DNA of 64,000 nucleotides from Papilionanthe hookeriana x Papilionanthe teres (taxonomy: Eukaryota > Streptophyta > Magnoliopsida > Asparagales > Orchidaceae), in the NCBI GenBank assembly GCA_022702705.1, contig CM040430.1, positions 78,123,239 to 78,187,238 on the forward strand, in the 5' to 3' direction. The notes beneath the pieces are model-generated. The model was not told where the DNA came from. It did not search any database and was given only the letters and a program-made list of their open reading frames with translations. Each line of letters begins with the position of its first letter. Position 1 is the stretch's first letter. A program made the position numbers and the translations under genes. This document shows, piece after piece, positions 20,101-31,620 of the stretch.

Positions 20101-21225
20101 CTAATCGTCCTCATCATCATCATCAACTTGCTCGTTACAATCTCTGGATGGCACATAAGGTATGTAGAATGGATGAGGGGGCATCTTAGCACTCATTTCA
20201 ACTTTGATCAATCTATCCAAATAATGCTGATAATTCTCCTCGTATTCATCATGTTTTATAATATATCTTTCCATATTATCCATTTTACCATCCATGTCTC
20301 TAATATGCTCACGAGTAAGACTCACCTTCTTAAAAATCTTTTTAACAAATCAGTCTGTGAATCTCTAGATGATGAAGCTCTCAAAGTAGTAGCACAGGAA
20401 GCAGAAGCAGTAGAAGCAGAAGAAGCCCTACCAAATCCTCCTCTCCAGCCGAACTCTGAATGTATAGTGTAAGCTCCAATAATCACACTGGTAATTGGTT
20501 TTAAAGGCTGAAGGACCTCTTCCCATGTTTGAAATTTCACTCCAGATCGTTCACATAATGAATGGATCAAGGAAGGAAATCCCATACCTGCAGTAGTGGT
20601 AGATCTAGCGCAATTCAAAATGTAATCATAAATGATTACTCCAATATCTATAGACTTCTCTTTCTGAATGCAATAGTTCAAAACAACTCTCTCCCTTATA
20701 ACTTCACTAGTATGGCTTGAAGGCAAAAGATTAGATGAGATAAAATAATGCCATGCTTTAGAAATGGCATTAAACTTAGAGGCTTAAAAATTTACTCTTC
20801 TATCATTTGTGATCTTCCACAAACCTCTTCCGTTAGTCAGAAATGCCATAATCTCATCTAACTCTCCCTCGGTACGATGATAGTTCGAATAAAAATAAAA
20901 TATATCAGGAGGCAGTAAAAAAAAGACATTGATTACCGTAGATGTAAAATGTACTTCTTGTCTTCTTCTTACCATCACCAAATATTCTTCTGCTGCAGGT
21001 AAGTTTTCATAAAACTCTCTGACCACGGAAATGATAGCAACAGCAGAGAAGCAGCAGTAATTTTCCCAATTCCTTTTAGTAATCATCTCCTCAATAACCT
21101 CTCTTGGCTTACTAAAAAAACGTTCATGAATCAATTTACGTGACTGTAGTGCGTCAACGTATCGTTCCTCAGCCCTCAGAATCAAATCTCGTCTTTTGTC
21201 TCGAGCGCTTTGACTTTGGAGCCAT
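20101..21225 (-). pseudogene. E2 ORF B, env-position ORF
   Basis: The start ATG at 21225 gives MAPKSKRSRQK, matching the E1 start in position and wording. The N-terminal half has TKRNWENYCCFSAVAIISVV then REFYENLPA; the middle has SKAWHYFISSNLLPSSHTSE, RVVLNYCIQKEKSIDIGVII and GMGFPSLIHSLCERSG; the C-terminal part has a Ser/Ala-rich linker, a heptad-like stretch (HIRDMDGKMDNMERYI) and a strongly acidic tail (VDDDDEDD). A frameshift lies near 21190, a stop near 20785 and another frame change near 20325. It is homologous to E1 ORF B; function unknown, no membrane segment. Confidence 0.7.
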
Positions 21226-21227
21226 TT

Positions 21228-21435
21228 CTAAAAATTCATGAAAAATTCACCATAAATTCTAAAATAAAACTAAACTTGCAAAATTAACTTCCAAAAGTAA
21301 TTTCCACTAAATCCAAGCAATTTCTCATCTTTTTCCTCAAATTTTCACCATGAATAGTGATTTTAGGATTTTCCAAAATGTAGTCAAAATACATGGTGAA
21401 AATAAAAAATTTTTACTTAGGAGTAGTGCTCTTAC
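21228..21435 (-). other. Putative 5' UTR intron upstream of ORF B (E2)
   Basis: On the minus strand: donor TTTAAG^GTAAGAGCACTACT (first intron base 21435), acceptor GAATTTTTAG (last base 21228), then AA and the ATG. 208 bases. It matches the E1 intron in both splice sites, length and distance to the start codon. Confidence 0.65.
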
Positions 21436-22078
21436 CTTAAAGAATCCAAATCTAACATTTTTTATTGAAATCGGGCTTCAAACAATCCAAAATCTTGATG
21501 CCCTAGGCTCCTTTTCGCGAAAGTTAGAGGTTGAAGACGATATGTAAGTTAAAAATGACGATTTTCTGGTTTTAACTTCTGAAAACAAATTTTCGCGAAT
21601 CGGCGCTTAAGAGTGAGGCTTTCGGCATTTAACCGCAAAATCTGGCACTTAAGCGCCGACAATCTGGCGCTTAGCCACCGGCATCAAGATTTTCACAATT
21701 AAGAAAATGCACTAAACCACTTAGTTAATCACCCTTAATCATCTCAAAATACTTGTCTCTTACTCAATAATCTCCAATACTCCAATTTCAAACTTTAATA
21801 TCCATCAATTCCAATCAAATTTCACACAAACACAAACTTATATTCATTAAAATCAAACCACACTTAATACAAACTAAAAATTTCTATCTAAACACTTTGG
21901 ATGAAATTCCCTAAATAATAACGAACTCAATAAGCATAATGATAAGTTTACACTACTAAGATGTAACAATCACACATTAAAGTGCAATAGATCACAAATA
22001 TAAAACATTAATCACTTTAAAACATCAAACACATAAAACATAAAATACTAAAAACAAACCACAAGATAAAACCAACAT
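21436..22078 (-). other. Spacer upstream of ORF B in E2
   Basis: Noncoding. It holds the GC word cluster at 21600-21681 (GGCGCTTAGCC and TTAAGCGCCGA types) and an AT-rich remainder. The minus-strand 5' exon preceding the intron would lie at about 21436-21590. Confidence 0.5.
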
Positions 22079-22540
22079 TTAATTCCACTCTCCAATAGGC
22101 GGAATATATCCAGAACCACTATTTTTTCCATTTGACCCTTCTGGAATATAAATCTGATAAAATGGGCGATGATTGAACACTCTTACATCTTCTTTTTCTA
22201 ACCACTTGTTCTTCAGAAACATCGCCTTATCCGCTTGTTTTACGTGACTTATATGTTCGAATTGCATCTTGAGTTGCCATCCCTTATGCTCTAACTGTGC
22301 ATTAGTTTTATTGATCTTAGCTTCGATTGAGGTCACTCGTGCTTCAATCATTTCAATATTTTTTGCAATTCCCTGAATACTAACAATAAGAAATCCATTG
22401 AATAACTCTTTAGCATTATCACTGATAAACTTACACTTGTCAGACTCCTCTTTCTACTTGATCTCATTAACCTAGGAAGACATGATGAACTCAAAACACT
22501 CTTCTTAAGACTCAGGAATGAAAATAGGACTTGGGGCATG
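22079..22540 (-). pseudogene. E2 ORF A remnant (C-terminal coiled-coil part)
   Basis: The minus-strand frame 22351-22079 encodes a helical charged stretch (MIEARVTSIEAKINKTNAQL) ending in FNHRPFYQIYIPEG, which corresponds to the coiled coil and YRPFYNLFIH end of E1 ORF A. The 22348-22540 frame gives a short preceding part. The N-terminal domain (RNW...REFYAN) that E1 ORF A has is missing, so ORF A is deleted to its C-terminal third here. Position between IN and ORF B supports the call. Confidence 0.55.
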
Positions 22541-22900
22541 TGTTTCTCTTAATCCAGGGCCTTTTATAGACTTTAGAAGTGCATAAACCCTCCCTTTAAC
22601 GTTTAAAAATTCCAAAACAACTTCTAAACCACTTCCCTATGATCTAGACTTCTAGAACCTCATTTATCACATGTTTCATAACTCCGGCGCCTAAGTGCCA
22701 AATAGGCGGCGCTTAGCCGCCAGTGCTCAATTTAGCATAGGTCTGCCAAATGTTCAAAATTTCATTCTGACTCCTCTAAGTCATAAAAGAAGGTCAAATA
22801 AACACTTATAACATAAAAACTCCAAAATACTACCACCAGAACATATAAACAAACTAAACAAAGCACACAAAGCAAACATAAAGCAAAGCACATCGATAAC
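22541..22900 (-). other. E2 leader between IN and ORF A remnant
   Basis: Noncoding. GC words at 22684-22721 (GGCGCCTAAGTGCC and GGCGGCGCTTAGCCGCC) repeat those of the E2 LTR. The part next to the conserved motif is AAAGCA/TGCTTT-rich, like the same place in E1. Confidence 0.65.
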
Positions 22901-22949
22901 TATGTGTTGCCTCCCTCAAAACACTTGGTTTAGCATCATCTACCTGACA
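22901..22949 (-). promoter_or_regulatory. Conserved post-pol motif, E2 copy
   Basis: The minus strand reads from TGTCAGGTAGATGATGCTAA to GAGGGAGGCAACACATA, the same block as at 4075-4124, 44600-44654 and 53797-53852. It lies about 60 bases downstream of the integrase end. Confidence 0.7.
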
Positions 22950-23009
22950 TACCCAGAACTCATTCTAAGTGACACAATATCAGATTATGCTTAGATTTAT
23001 GTTGATCGA

Positions 23010-24310
23010 CTCAAAAATAAGGTTTAAGTCTATGACCATTAACTTTAAATATTTTTTCAGTCTTAGGATCTTGAATATCCACAGCTTCATAGGAATCAAT
23101 TTTTATCACAATAAATGGACCCATCCACATGGACTTAAGTTTTCTAGAAAAATTTCTCAATCTGGCATTATACAACAAACTTTCTGTCCTCGTACAAGAT
23201 TTTTAGCAAGAATCTTTGGATCATGCCATAACTTCATTTTTTCCTTATATATCTTAGCATTTTCATAAGATTCATTCCTTATCTCTTCAAGCTCATTTAA
23301 TTGTAATAATCTCTTCTTAGCAGCATCTTTCAAATTATAGTTAAACTCTTTAATAGCCCAACATGCTTTATGCTCAAGTTCAATAGACAAATGACAAGCT
23401 TTTCCAAAAATCAGCCTATATGGGGACATTCCTATAGGGGTTTTGTAGGCAGTCCTATAGGCCCACAAAGCAGAATCCAGTTTGATTGACCAATCCTTTC
23501 TGTTTGGATTAACAATCTTTTCTAATATTCTATTAATTTTAAGATTGGATAATTCAACCAAACCACTTGTCGGAGGATGATAAGCAGTAGCATTGCGATG
23601 ATTTATATGATATTTCTTTGCTAACTTCTCAACAATCGCATTTTTAAAATGACTTCCCCCATCTGTTATGATTATTCTTGGTATTCCAAATCTGTAAAAT
23701 ATATTATTTCTTAAGAAATTTGCAAACTTTGAGCATCACACCGAGGTAAAGCAATCGCTTCAATCCATTTGGAAACATAATCTACAGCTATCAAAACATA
23801 AACATTTCTGAAAGATGGAGTAAATGAACCCATGAAATCTAATCCCCAAACATCAAATATTTCAACTTCCAACATATAATTGAGGGGCATCTCATTTCTT
23901 CTAGAAATATTGCCTACACGCTGATATCTATCACAATTTTTAGTATAAGCATTCACATCCTTAAAAATTGCAGGCCAATAAAATCCAGATTGTAAGAATT
24001 TATATGTAGTTCTTTCAACACCAAATGTCCCTCATAATAAGAATCATGACATTTTTGAATAATTTCATAAGTCTCTTCCAAAGGTATACATCTTCGAATT
24101 ATAAGATCATTTCCTGGTTTATATAAAAATGTGTCATCCCAAAAATAAGTCTTAGCATCAAACAAAAATTTCTTCTTTTCCTGGTATGTCAAACCATAGG
24201 GTATAATAATACTGACAATAATTACTATGTTCGCATACCACGGAATACACCACTCATTAACAGTGAATAATTTTTATTAGGAAAATGTTCATTAATTTCT
24301 TCAGCATCAT
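23010..24310 (-). pseudogene. E2 integrase
   Basis: Minus-strand integrase. The zinc-binding N-terminus is damaged (RRCIPLEETYEIIQKCHDS is kept but the second His region has changed). The core has WGLDFMGSF with the first Asp. The second Asp block reads TDGGSHF after a frameshift near 23700, and the Glu region ends ELSNLKINRILE, where relatives have NREIKRILE, so the local sequence has drifted. The C-terminal block FKVNGHRLKPYF ends at about 23010. Length is normal for the family, but frames change several times. Confidence 0.85.
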
Positions 24311-24820
24311 AGAGAGATCTTTCATTTTCAAGCTCGGACAAATGATTAACAATTTGATTATCAGAACCCTTCCTATCTACTATCTCAAAATCAAATTCTT
24401 GTAAAAGAAAAATCCATCTAATCAATCTCGACTTCACATCCTTCTTTTTCTTTAAAAGTTTGATAGCAGAATGATCAGTATGCACCACACATTTATTTCC
24501 AATTAAATATGATTAAAATTTATCAAAGGTAAATATTAGAGCTAATAACTCTTTCTCTGTAGTGGTATAATTAATTTGAGCTTCATTAAGAGTTTTACTA
24601 GCATAATAAATAACCTTGAAAATTTTATCATATTTCTGACCTAAAACAACACCAATAACATAATCACTAGCATCACACATTAATTCAAAAGGTTTTTCCC
24701 AATTTGGTGAAATTATAATACATGCAATGATTAATTTTTCTTTTAATGTTTCAAAAGGTTTTAAATAATCATCTTCAAAATAAAAAATTGTATCCTTTTC
24801 CAATAATCAGCATAAAGGTT
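24311..24820 (-). pseudogene. E2 RNase H
   Basis: Minus strand: MCDASDYVIGVVLGQ (first catalytic Asp intact), TTEKELLALIFTFDKF (Glu), HTDHSAIKLLKKKKD (Asp), and DNQIVNHLSELE, where relatives have IADHLS, so the last catalytic Asp is replaced by Asn. One stop separates the two open stretches (24513-24803 and 24225-24488). Confidence 0.85.
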
Positions 24821-25769
24821 TTGTAATCTTTGAAAAGTCTTTGATGTAACGCCTGTAGAATCCAGCATGTCCCAGAAAACTTCTAATTCCCCTTACATTG
24901 GTCAGGCGAGGTAAATTATAGATAACTTGAATTTTTGCAGGATGTACCTCCAAACCGTTTTCTGAAATTCGATGTCCTAATACAATTCCTCCTGCTACAA
25001 TAAATTGGTATTTTTCCCAGTTAAGGATTAAATTAGTTTCTTCACATCATTTTAGAACTTTAGACAAATGTTCTAAACATGATTCAAATGAAATTCCAAA
25101 CACTGAAAAGTCATCCATAAAAACTTCAATCCCTTTTTCAATTAAATCAAAGAAAATAACCATCATACATCTATGAAATGTAGCAGGGGCATTACAAAAA
25201 CCAAAGGGCATTCTTCTAAAAGCAAACATACCATAAGGACTGGTAAACGTAGTTTTCTCTTGATCCTCAGGAGCAATTTAAATTTGGTGGTAATTAGTAT
25301 ATCCTTCCAGAAAACAAAAGTATTTTTGCCTAGCCAGTTTATCCAGCATCTGATCCAGAAATGGGAGTGAAAAATGATCTTTCCTAGTGGCAAGATTTAA
25401 TTTTCTATAATCAATTCATATTCGCCATCTTGTAACTTGTCTTGTTGAAATCATTTCATTCTTTTCATTAACAGTCACCGTTACTCCTCCTTTCTTAGGA
25501 ACGCAGTGAATAGGACTAACCCATGCACTATCTGAAATAGGGTAGATAATTCCAGCATCCAACCACTTCAAAATTTCTTTCTTAACAACATCTTTCATGA
25601 TAGGATTTAATCTCTTTTGGGGATCAACCCGAGGTTTGCAATTATTTTCCATAAGAATTCTGTGCATACAAATTGAAGGACTGATTCCTATAATATCAGC
25701 AATTGTCCATCCAAAGGCTTTCTTATACTTCTTCAAAATTTTAAGCAAACTCTCTTCTTCTCATTCAGT
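24821..25769 (-). pseudogene. E2 reverse transcriptase
   Basis: Minus-strand Ty3/gypsy RT. Blocks: KKAFGWTIADIIGISPSICM, LKWLDAGIIYPISDSAWVSP, TRWRI followed by a frame change near 25415, FAFRRMPFGFCNAPATFHRC, and the polymerase box EVFMDDFSVFG, intact at about 25100-25127. The connection region with FLGHAGFYRRYIKDFSK is at about 24820-24880. The catalytic triad is intact, but stops and at least two frameshifts break the ORF. Confidence 0.9.
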
Positions 25770-26559
25770 CAATTGAGATGAAATTATAACATGCAAGATT
25801 GAGGACTCACCCAGAAAAACATACTTCAATTGATCAGGAAGCATTTTTAACTCAAGTTCAGGAGGTTTTTTAATTGATGGACCATAAGATTCATCATTTT
25901 CAGTCATAACCAACAATTCAAAATTTTCATGAACATAATTTAATACTTCCTCTTAAAAATCTTCAGAATGATGTTACTCCTCTTCTTGCTTATGTTCCAA
26001 TTCTTCTCTTTCAGGTTTTTCTTCATAAGTTGACTTGAAATGACATTCACTCAAATATCTGATAACATTCATCCTAAAACATTCATAATCTTTACCTATT
26101 GCAGGATATTTCATCGATTTCGAAATATTGAATGTAACAGTTTGATCATTAACCCTCATCGTTGATTCCCCTTTTTACACATCTATCATTGCTCTACCTG
26201 TGGCTAGGAAATGTCTTCCCAAAATGATGGGTATCTCTTTATCTTCCTCCATATCAAGTACAATAAAGTTAACAGGAAAGATGAATTGATCCACTTTAAC
26301 CAAAACATCATCTATAACTCCTTTTGGATATGTGATCGAACGATCGGTTATTTGCAGAGTTACAATAGTTGGGGTTATTTCTCCTAATCCCAGTCTTTTG
26401 AATATTAATAGAGGCATAAGGTTAATTCTTGCACCCAAATCACATAAAGCTTTTTTATAGAATCTGTCTTCGATTGCACATTGAATTGTGAAACTACCAG
26501 GATCTTTAAGCTTTTTAGGAAGCTTCTTCTGATTTATTGCACTGCACTCCTCACTAAGT
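25770..26559 (-). pseudogene. E2 protease and PR-RT connector
   Basis: Minus strand. The active-site block ALCDLGARINLMPL has the catalytic Asp; the rest (ITDRSITYPKG, DMEEDKEIPIILGRHFLATG) is complete. A frameshift/stop lies near 26165. The acidic connector (HFKSTYEEKPEREELEHKQE) leads to the KNPPELELKMLPDQLKY block before RT, as in E1. Normal length. Confidence 0.87.
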
Positions 26560-27202
26560 GCAACTGTCTCATTATCTTTAAACTTCCTCTTTTTGTTGAG
26601 AATATCCTTCATAAATTTCACTTAGCTCGGCATTTGTTCTAAGGCTTCAGCAAATGGAATATTAATGGTAAGCTTCTTAAATATCTCCAAGAATTTTGAA
26701 AATTGTTTATCCAACTTTTGTTGACGAAGTCTCTGAGGAAATGGAGGTGGTGGCTTTTCCGAATCAACCTTAGATGGATAAATTGTTCTTTCCAAACCTT
26801 TTAGAGCGTCCTCTTTTGGTTCTCCAATTGCTTCTTTCTTTACTTTAGTTTCTTTATGAACTTTACCTTTCAACTCTCTTCCACTTCTCAATTGAATTGC
26901 TTTTACATGCTCTTTATTTTTATCTCTTGGATTTACTTCAATATTACTTGGAAGCATTCCTTAGGATCTATTATTTAATGAATTTGCAATTTGCCCCAAT
27001 CGATTTTCACTATTTCTGATGGTCGCTCCTTAAATTTGCAATTGATTTTCCATATGTGACACCACTTCTTCAATAGACAACTTCTTCTCCTTTAATTGTA
27101 AAGCATTGTTAAAACCTGGAGGATAGGTTAGTATATAGTTATTATTTTCTTGGTTGTTCCAGTTCCCCAATGAGTTTACTTGGTGGTTCCCCCATGACCA
27201 AC
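26560..27202 (-). pseudogene. gag: E2 gag C-terminal part
   Basis: Minus strand: the Asn/Gly/Trp-rich region (WGNHQVNSLGNWNNQ) at 27115-27195, a helical block, then LPSNIEVNPRDKN, IQLRSGREL, PPPPFPQRL and LTINIPFAEALEQMPS. It lacks the N-terminal structural domain because E3 begins at 27203 in the Asn-rich region. Stops at about 26958 and 26624. Confidence 0.85.
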
Positions 27203-28980
27203 TGAAAATATGTTGAGATTTTCATGCCTATTTTATATTTATTTTGATGATATTGCACTTTAAGGAAAGGTATTTTTGATGGTTGTTGCAGGTATGTTGA
27301 TTTATGGACATTGGAGCAAAAATTGCAAAAAGAGCGAATTTGGAGCAAAAAGGACCAAAATATGAATATTTGACCTTGGGTGCCGACGGCGAGCTCGATG
27401 GTGCCGATGATGGGTTTTCCCCGCGAGTTCGGAAATTAAAAAGAAAAGAAGGCCGCCGACGGTGAGATCGACTCTGCCGACGGCGAGATCGACTCCGCCG
27501 ACGGTGAAGTTTTCTTAATAGTGGCAAAACTTAGTATTCTAGAAGGCCGCCGATGGCGAGATTGAACCCACCGATGGGGAGAATGTCGGTTCTTTCACAA
27601 GATGCATTGAATGTGGACGATTTTTGAAGGGATGCTTGGGCATCTCTTGGAAACTTGTCTACAACTTTAAAAGAGACAATTTGACGCCGAAAATAGGGGG
27701 TGTCAAGGGGTATCTGTGGGTGTCCACTGTGTCTGTTAGTTTTTGTGGTGCCCTAGGAGTTATAGAGGGTGAGTTAAATTAGTGTTAATTGTGAGGAATT
27801 CATCGAGACATTTTTAAAGTGGAGGGAAAGTGAGAGATTGCTTCCTCCTTGCCGCTTCGAAGGAGAATTCTGTGTGTTGTAAAGAAAGGAAGAGATTTAG
27901 AGGAACTTTAAGGAGTTTGCTTGGGAAGGAATTTGAGATAAGTTGTATTTACTTATTGTAGTTTGTATAACATTGCTTTTATATATGAAGTCCAAGTTTC
28001 TTCATATCTTCTCCATGAGATCTGAGTAGTTTCTCTGTCTTTCTCCTTGTTTTGAGATTTCTGAAATGGTGATTTGAATTATTTGTTCTAAGAGAGTGTT
28101 AAAGAAGTTGTGACGATCTTTTCACTCCAATCTTAATTTACTTTCAATCTGGCCAATTGATTTGTTAAAATATGTTGAGTTTTACAACTAAAGTGAAGAT
28201 TACCTCCAAGATTCATGTAGGTCAAATTCCTTGAAAGTAGAGTGCAAATAAATAGGGAAATATTTTTTATTGGGCGTAGAATTGGAGATTTTAGAGTGAC
28301 ATACTAAAATCCTCAATTCGGTTCTATCGTTTGGGTACTGAAGTATAGATGTTAGCCCTCAAGCGAGGGGAACGTGGGAGCTCCAAAGTGAGAGCCGGTA
28401 TCCTCCAAGCCTAGCTGCAGATTCAGTAACCAAGCATAAGATTATTCAATGTTCATTATGCCTGGACCAAAGGGTAAATAATAGGTATGCTCCTATTTGG
28501 CACAACATAATTTGAACTAATTCAGTTTGTCCATTCACTTAAATTTCTTAACAAGGAGAAGGATGCTTGCTTATATATCGAACCTCACATTACAAACTTT
28601 ATTAGTAAAATCATTTTATTATTAGTATAATTAGTTTATTAAAATTACATCTTATTTACGATTGCATATTAGTGACAAATAGGCAATTTGAACTACAAGG
28701 TTGTGATTCTGTAATGGTTTTTAAAATCCTAGTCCGTAGCCTCTGATATATTCTCTATGGGATCGATAACCAGGACTCCACTAGAGCCCTGTATTACTTG
28801 AGCAATACGTATACTTGCGTTGATAAGAGTAACTTTGTGATTATTCAATATTTTATACACTTCTTTATCGAATTTATAATCACGGTCAAGTTTTTGGTGT
28901 CATTGCTAGAGATTTAACCCATCTAGTAGCGATATTAAATTCTTGCAATATTAAGCTTACGCAAAGTAGCCGGGTATCAA
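27203..28980 (+). repeat. E3 5' LTR (with an internal PBS-like copy)
   Basis: Starts TGAAAATATGTTGAGATTTT and ends CGGGTATCA right before the PBS; 1.78 kb. GC words of the GCCGACGGCGAG type repeat four to five times at about 27380-27570. TATA-like TTATATATGAAG near 27977; conserved GGGAGCTCCAAAGTGAGAGC at 28376; GATCGATAACCAGGACTCC at about 28761. A degenerate PBS (28889-28912) lies about 90 bases inside the end; the nested LTR at 48138-50010 has the same feature. Confidence 0.87.
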
Positions 28981-28986
28981 GTTTTT

Positions 28987-29004
28987 GGCGCTGTTGCTGG
29001 GGAA
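28987..29004 (+). other. E3 primer-binding site (tRNA-Asp)
   Basis: TGGCGCTGTTGCTGGGGA, two C-to-T changes from the complement of the plant tRNA-Asp 3' end. It sits six bases after the LTR end, as in E4 and E5. Confidence 0.9.
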
Positions 29005-29080
29005 TATACCATAATTAGTGTAACGGATAATTTAGGACCATTAGAAAACTTTTAATAGAATTGCAACTTATTTTCATATT

Positions 29081-30540
29081 TTGTCAACTATTTTTCTGTG
29101 TACTGATTTCGATTGTAAGCTTAAATTTGGACCTGAAAATCTTATACCCTATGATTCAGAATTAGAACGCACTGTTAGGAAAATTAGAAAACTGAGAAAA
29201 GAACCTAAAAATCCTGACACATTGGAAAACAACATAAGCATCCAAGGAATAGAAAATGAACATCAATCTAGACCTCTAAGAGATTACGCTAACCCTACAT
29301 TTGATGAAATTCACTTAACTATCCAAAACCTTGATGTAGCTGCTAATTCATTTGATCTTAAACCTGCAATTATCCAAATGGTACGAAACAATCAATTTGG
29401 TAGAACTTCTAATGAAGATCCTAATTTACATCTTGCGAGTTTTTTAGAACTTTGTGCTACTTTTAGATATGACAGAGTGTCTGATGATGTTGTCAGACTT
29501 ATACTTTTTCCTTTTTCACTAAGGGACAAGGCTAAGGTTTGGTTTAATTCGTTAGCACCGAGATCTATTAGAACTTGGGGGAACTTTCACAAAAATTCTT
29601 ATCGAAGTATTTTCCACCATCTAAGACTGCTAAGCGTAGAACCAATATCACATCTTTCAGTCAGTATGAGGGAGAATCGATATATGAATCTTCAGAAAGA
29701 TTTAAGGATCTTCTTAGGAGATGTCCACATCATGCTTCACCAGATTGGTTAATTATTCAAACTTTTTATAATGGATTAGTAGGATCTCTTAGATCTGTCA
29801 TTGATGCTGCTGCTGGTGGATCACTAATGTCTAAACCTTTTAAAGAAGCTTATGCTTTAATCGAAGAAATGGCTACCAATAATTTTCAATGGCCCGCTGA
29901 AAGGGTAAATCCTAAGAAAGTAGCCAATATTCATGATTCAGATGCTTTAACTATGATAGTTTCTCAAATTGTCGCTCTTTCAAAGAAAATAGATCAATAT
30001 GGAATGAATTATTCTCAAACGTCTCCAGTGTTAGAAGAAAATTCATTGGGACAAATTGTAGATTTTCAATCTTCATATGAAACTTTAAATTTGATAAATA
30101 ATAGACAAAATAACCTTTATTCAAACTACTATAATCCAGGTTGGAAGAATCATCCAAACTTTAGTTGGAATAACCATGGTAATGCTAATCCTGTTAATTC
30201 TCAGTGGGGGAACAAAGCTGTAAACCCATTAGGAAATGTAAACAATCAGGGTAATCCCAATTATAAACCTTCTAGTCCATTAGGTTTTTATAATAATTCA
30301 CAATTTAAGGAGAAGAAGCTGTCTAAGGAAGAACTAGTTTTGAATATGGGAAATCAATTACAAAATCAAGGAGCTACTATTAAAAACATAGAAAATGAAT
30401 TGGGGCATCTTGCTAGTGCACTGAGTAATAGATCTGTTGGAACTTTACCTAGCGATGTAGAACTAAATCCTAAAGATCAAGGAAAAGAACAAATTAAGGT
30501 TATTCAATTAAGAAGTGGAAAAGAGTTGGAAACAAGGGGC
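29081..30540 (+). pseudogene. gag: E3 gag
   Basis: The most complete gag of the window. No ATG is seen at the expected place; the open frame runs from about 29081. The retrotransposon gag domain covers LFPFSLRDKAKVWFNSLAP, KFLSKYFPPSKTAK, YEGESIYESSERFKDLLRRC, FYNGLVGSLRSVIDAAAGG and SLMSKPFKEAYALIEEMA. It is followed by an Asn/Gly/Trp-rich, CCHC-free region (NHPNFSWNNHGNANP) and QLRSGKEL. A frameshift lies near 29577, and a TAG at 30541-30543 ends the open stretch. It would form the particle and bind element RNA. Confidence 0.9.
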
Positions 30541-31620
30541 TAGAAAGAAACTGTAGTTGAAAAGGAAAAAGTGGAAAACGAAGGAGAAAATGAAAGTTTA
30601 TATCCTGATTATCCTCTGAAACCTATGAAAATTATTGTTAAAAGACCACCACCACCATTTCCTTAAAGACCGAAGCAACAAGACAAGGGAAAAAGATTTG
30701 CTAAATTCTTAGACATTTTATAAAAATTGTCAATAAATATTCCTTTTGTTGAAGCATTGGAACAAATGCCTGATTATGTTAAATTTATGAAGGATATACT
30801 CAACAAAAAGAGGAAGTTACTAGATCATGAGACTGTTGCACTCAGTGAAGAGTGTAGTGCTATAATTCAAACAAAGCTTCCTAAAGAACATAAAGATCCT
30901 GGTAGTTTTACTATCCCATGTGCTATTGGTGAAAAATTTTATGGACGAGCATTATGTTATTTGGGAGCTAGCATAAATCTGACGCCTCTATCAAATTTTA
31001 AGAGATTGGGAATATGAGAGATTGCACCAACTTCTGTAACTCTACAGCTAGCTGATCGATCTATTACACATCCTAAAGGAGTTGTAGAAGATGTTATGGT
31101 TAAGGTTAATAAATTTATCTTTCCTGTAGAATTTATCATTTTAGATAAGGAAGAAGACAAGGAAATACCTATCATTTTTGGAAGACCATTCCTAGCTACA
31201 GGAAGAGCCATGATAGATGTTCAAAAAGGTGAGTTGACTATGAGAGGAAATGATTAGGAAGTGACCTTTAACTTCTCAAAGTCAATGAAATATCCTTCAA
31301 TAGAAAGAGATGATGAATGTTTTAGAACGGAGAAATGCAATTTTTTGAGAAAACAATATTTCAAAGAAAAATTTGAACAACATGAAGATATGAAAAACGA
31401 TAATTATGATGAAATAATAACAAACAAGCTGATTATGTTCAAGAACAATTTGAATCACTCGATTCAACAATACTAGAGAACTAAATCTTAATTCCATCTA
31501 TTGTGAAACCACCTGAACTTGAATTGAAGACTCTTCCAAATCATTTGAAGTATGCATTTTTAGGAGAGTTATCAACATTACCAGTGATTGTATCATCGGA
31601 CTTGAATGAAATTCAAGAAC
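30541..31620 (+). pseudogene. E3 gag-PR linker, protease and connector
   Basis: Linker with PPPPFP and SINIPFVEALEQMPDY, then the protease. The active-site block reads ALCYLGASINLTPLS: the catalytic Asp has become Tyr, so even an unbroken frame would be inactive. LADRSITHPKG, KEEDKEIPIIFGRPFLATG and MIDVQKGELTMR follow. Stops at 30541-30543, about 30664, about 30721, 31015-31017 and 31255-31257. The acidic connector ends with KPPELELKTLPNHLKYAFLG before RT. Confidence 0.87.

Larger units (their letters stand above)
16779..27202 (-). mobile_element. E2: Athila-type element on the minus strand, 5' part lost
   Basis: In minus-strand order: gag C-terminus (cut at 27202 by E3), PR, RT, RNase H, IN, conserved motif, ORF A remnant, intron plus ORF B, 3' UTR, PPT, 3' LTR. 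The plan matches E1, but the LTR and its GC words belong to another subfamily. The missing gag N-terminus and 5' LTR would be expected beyond E3 but were not found; the 33.4-39 kb LTR pile has no matching LTR. Confidence 0.9.
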
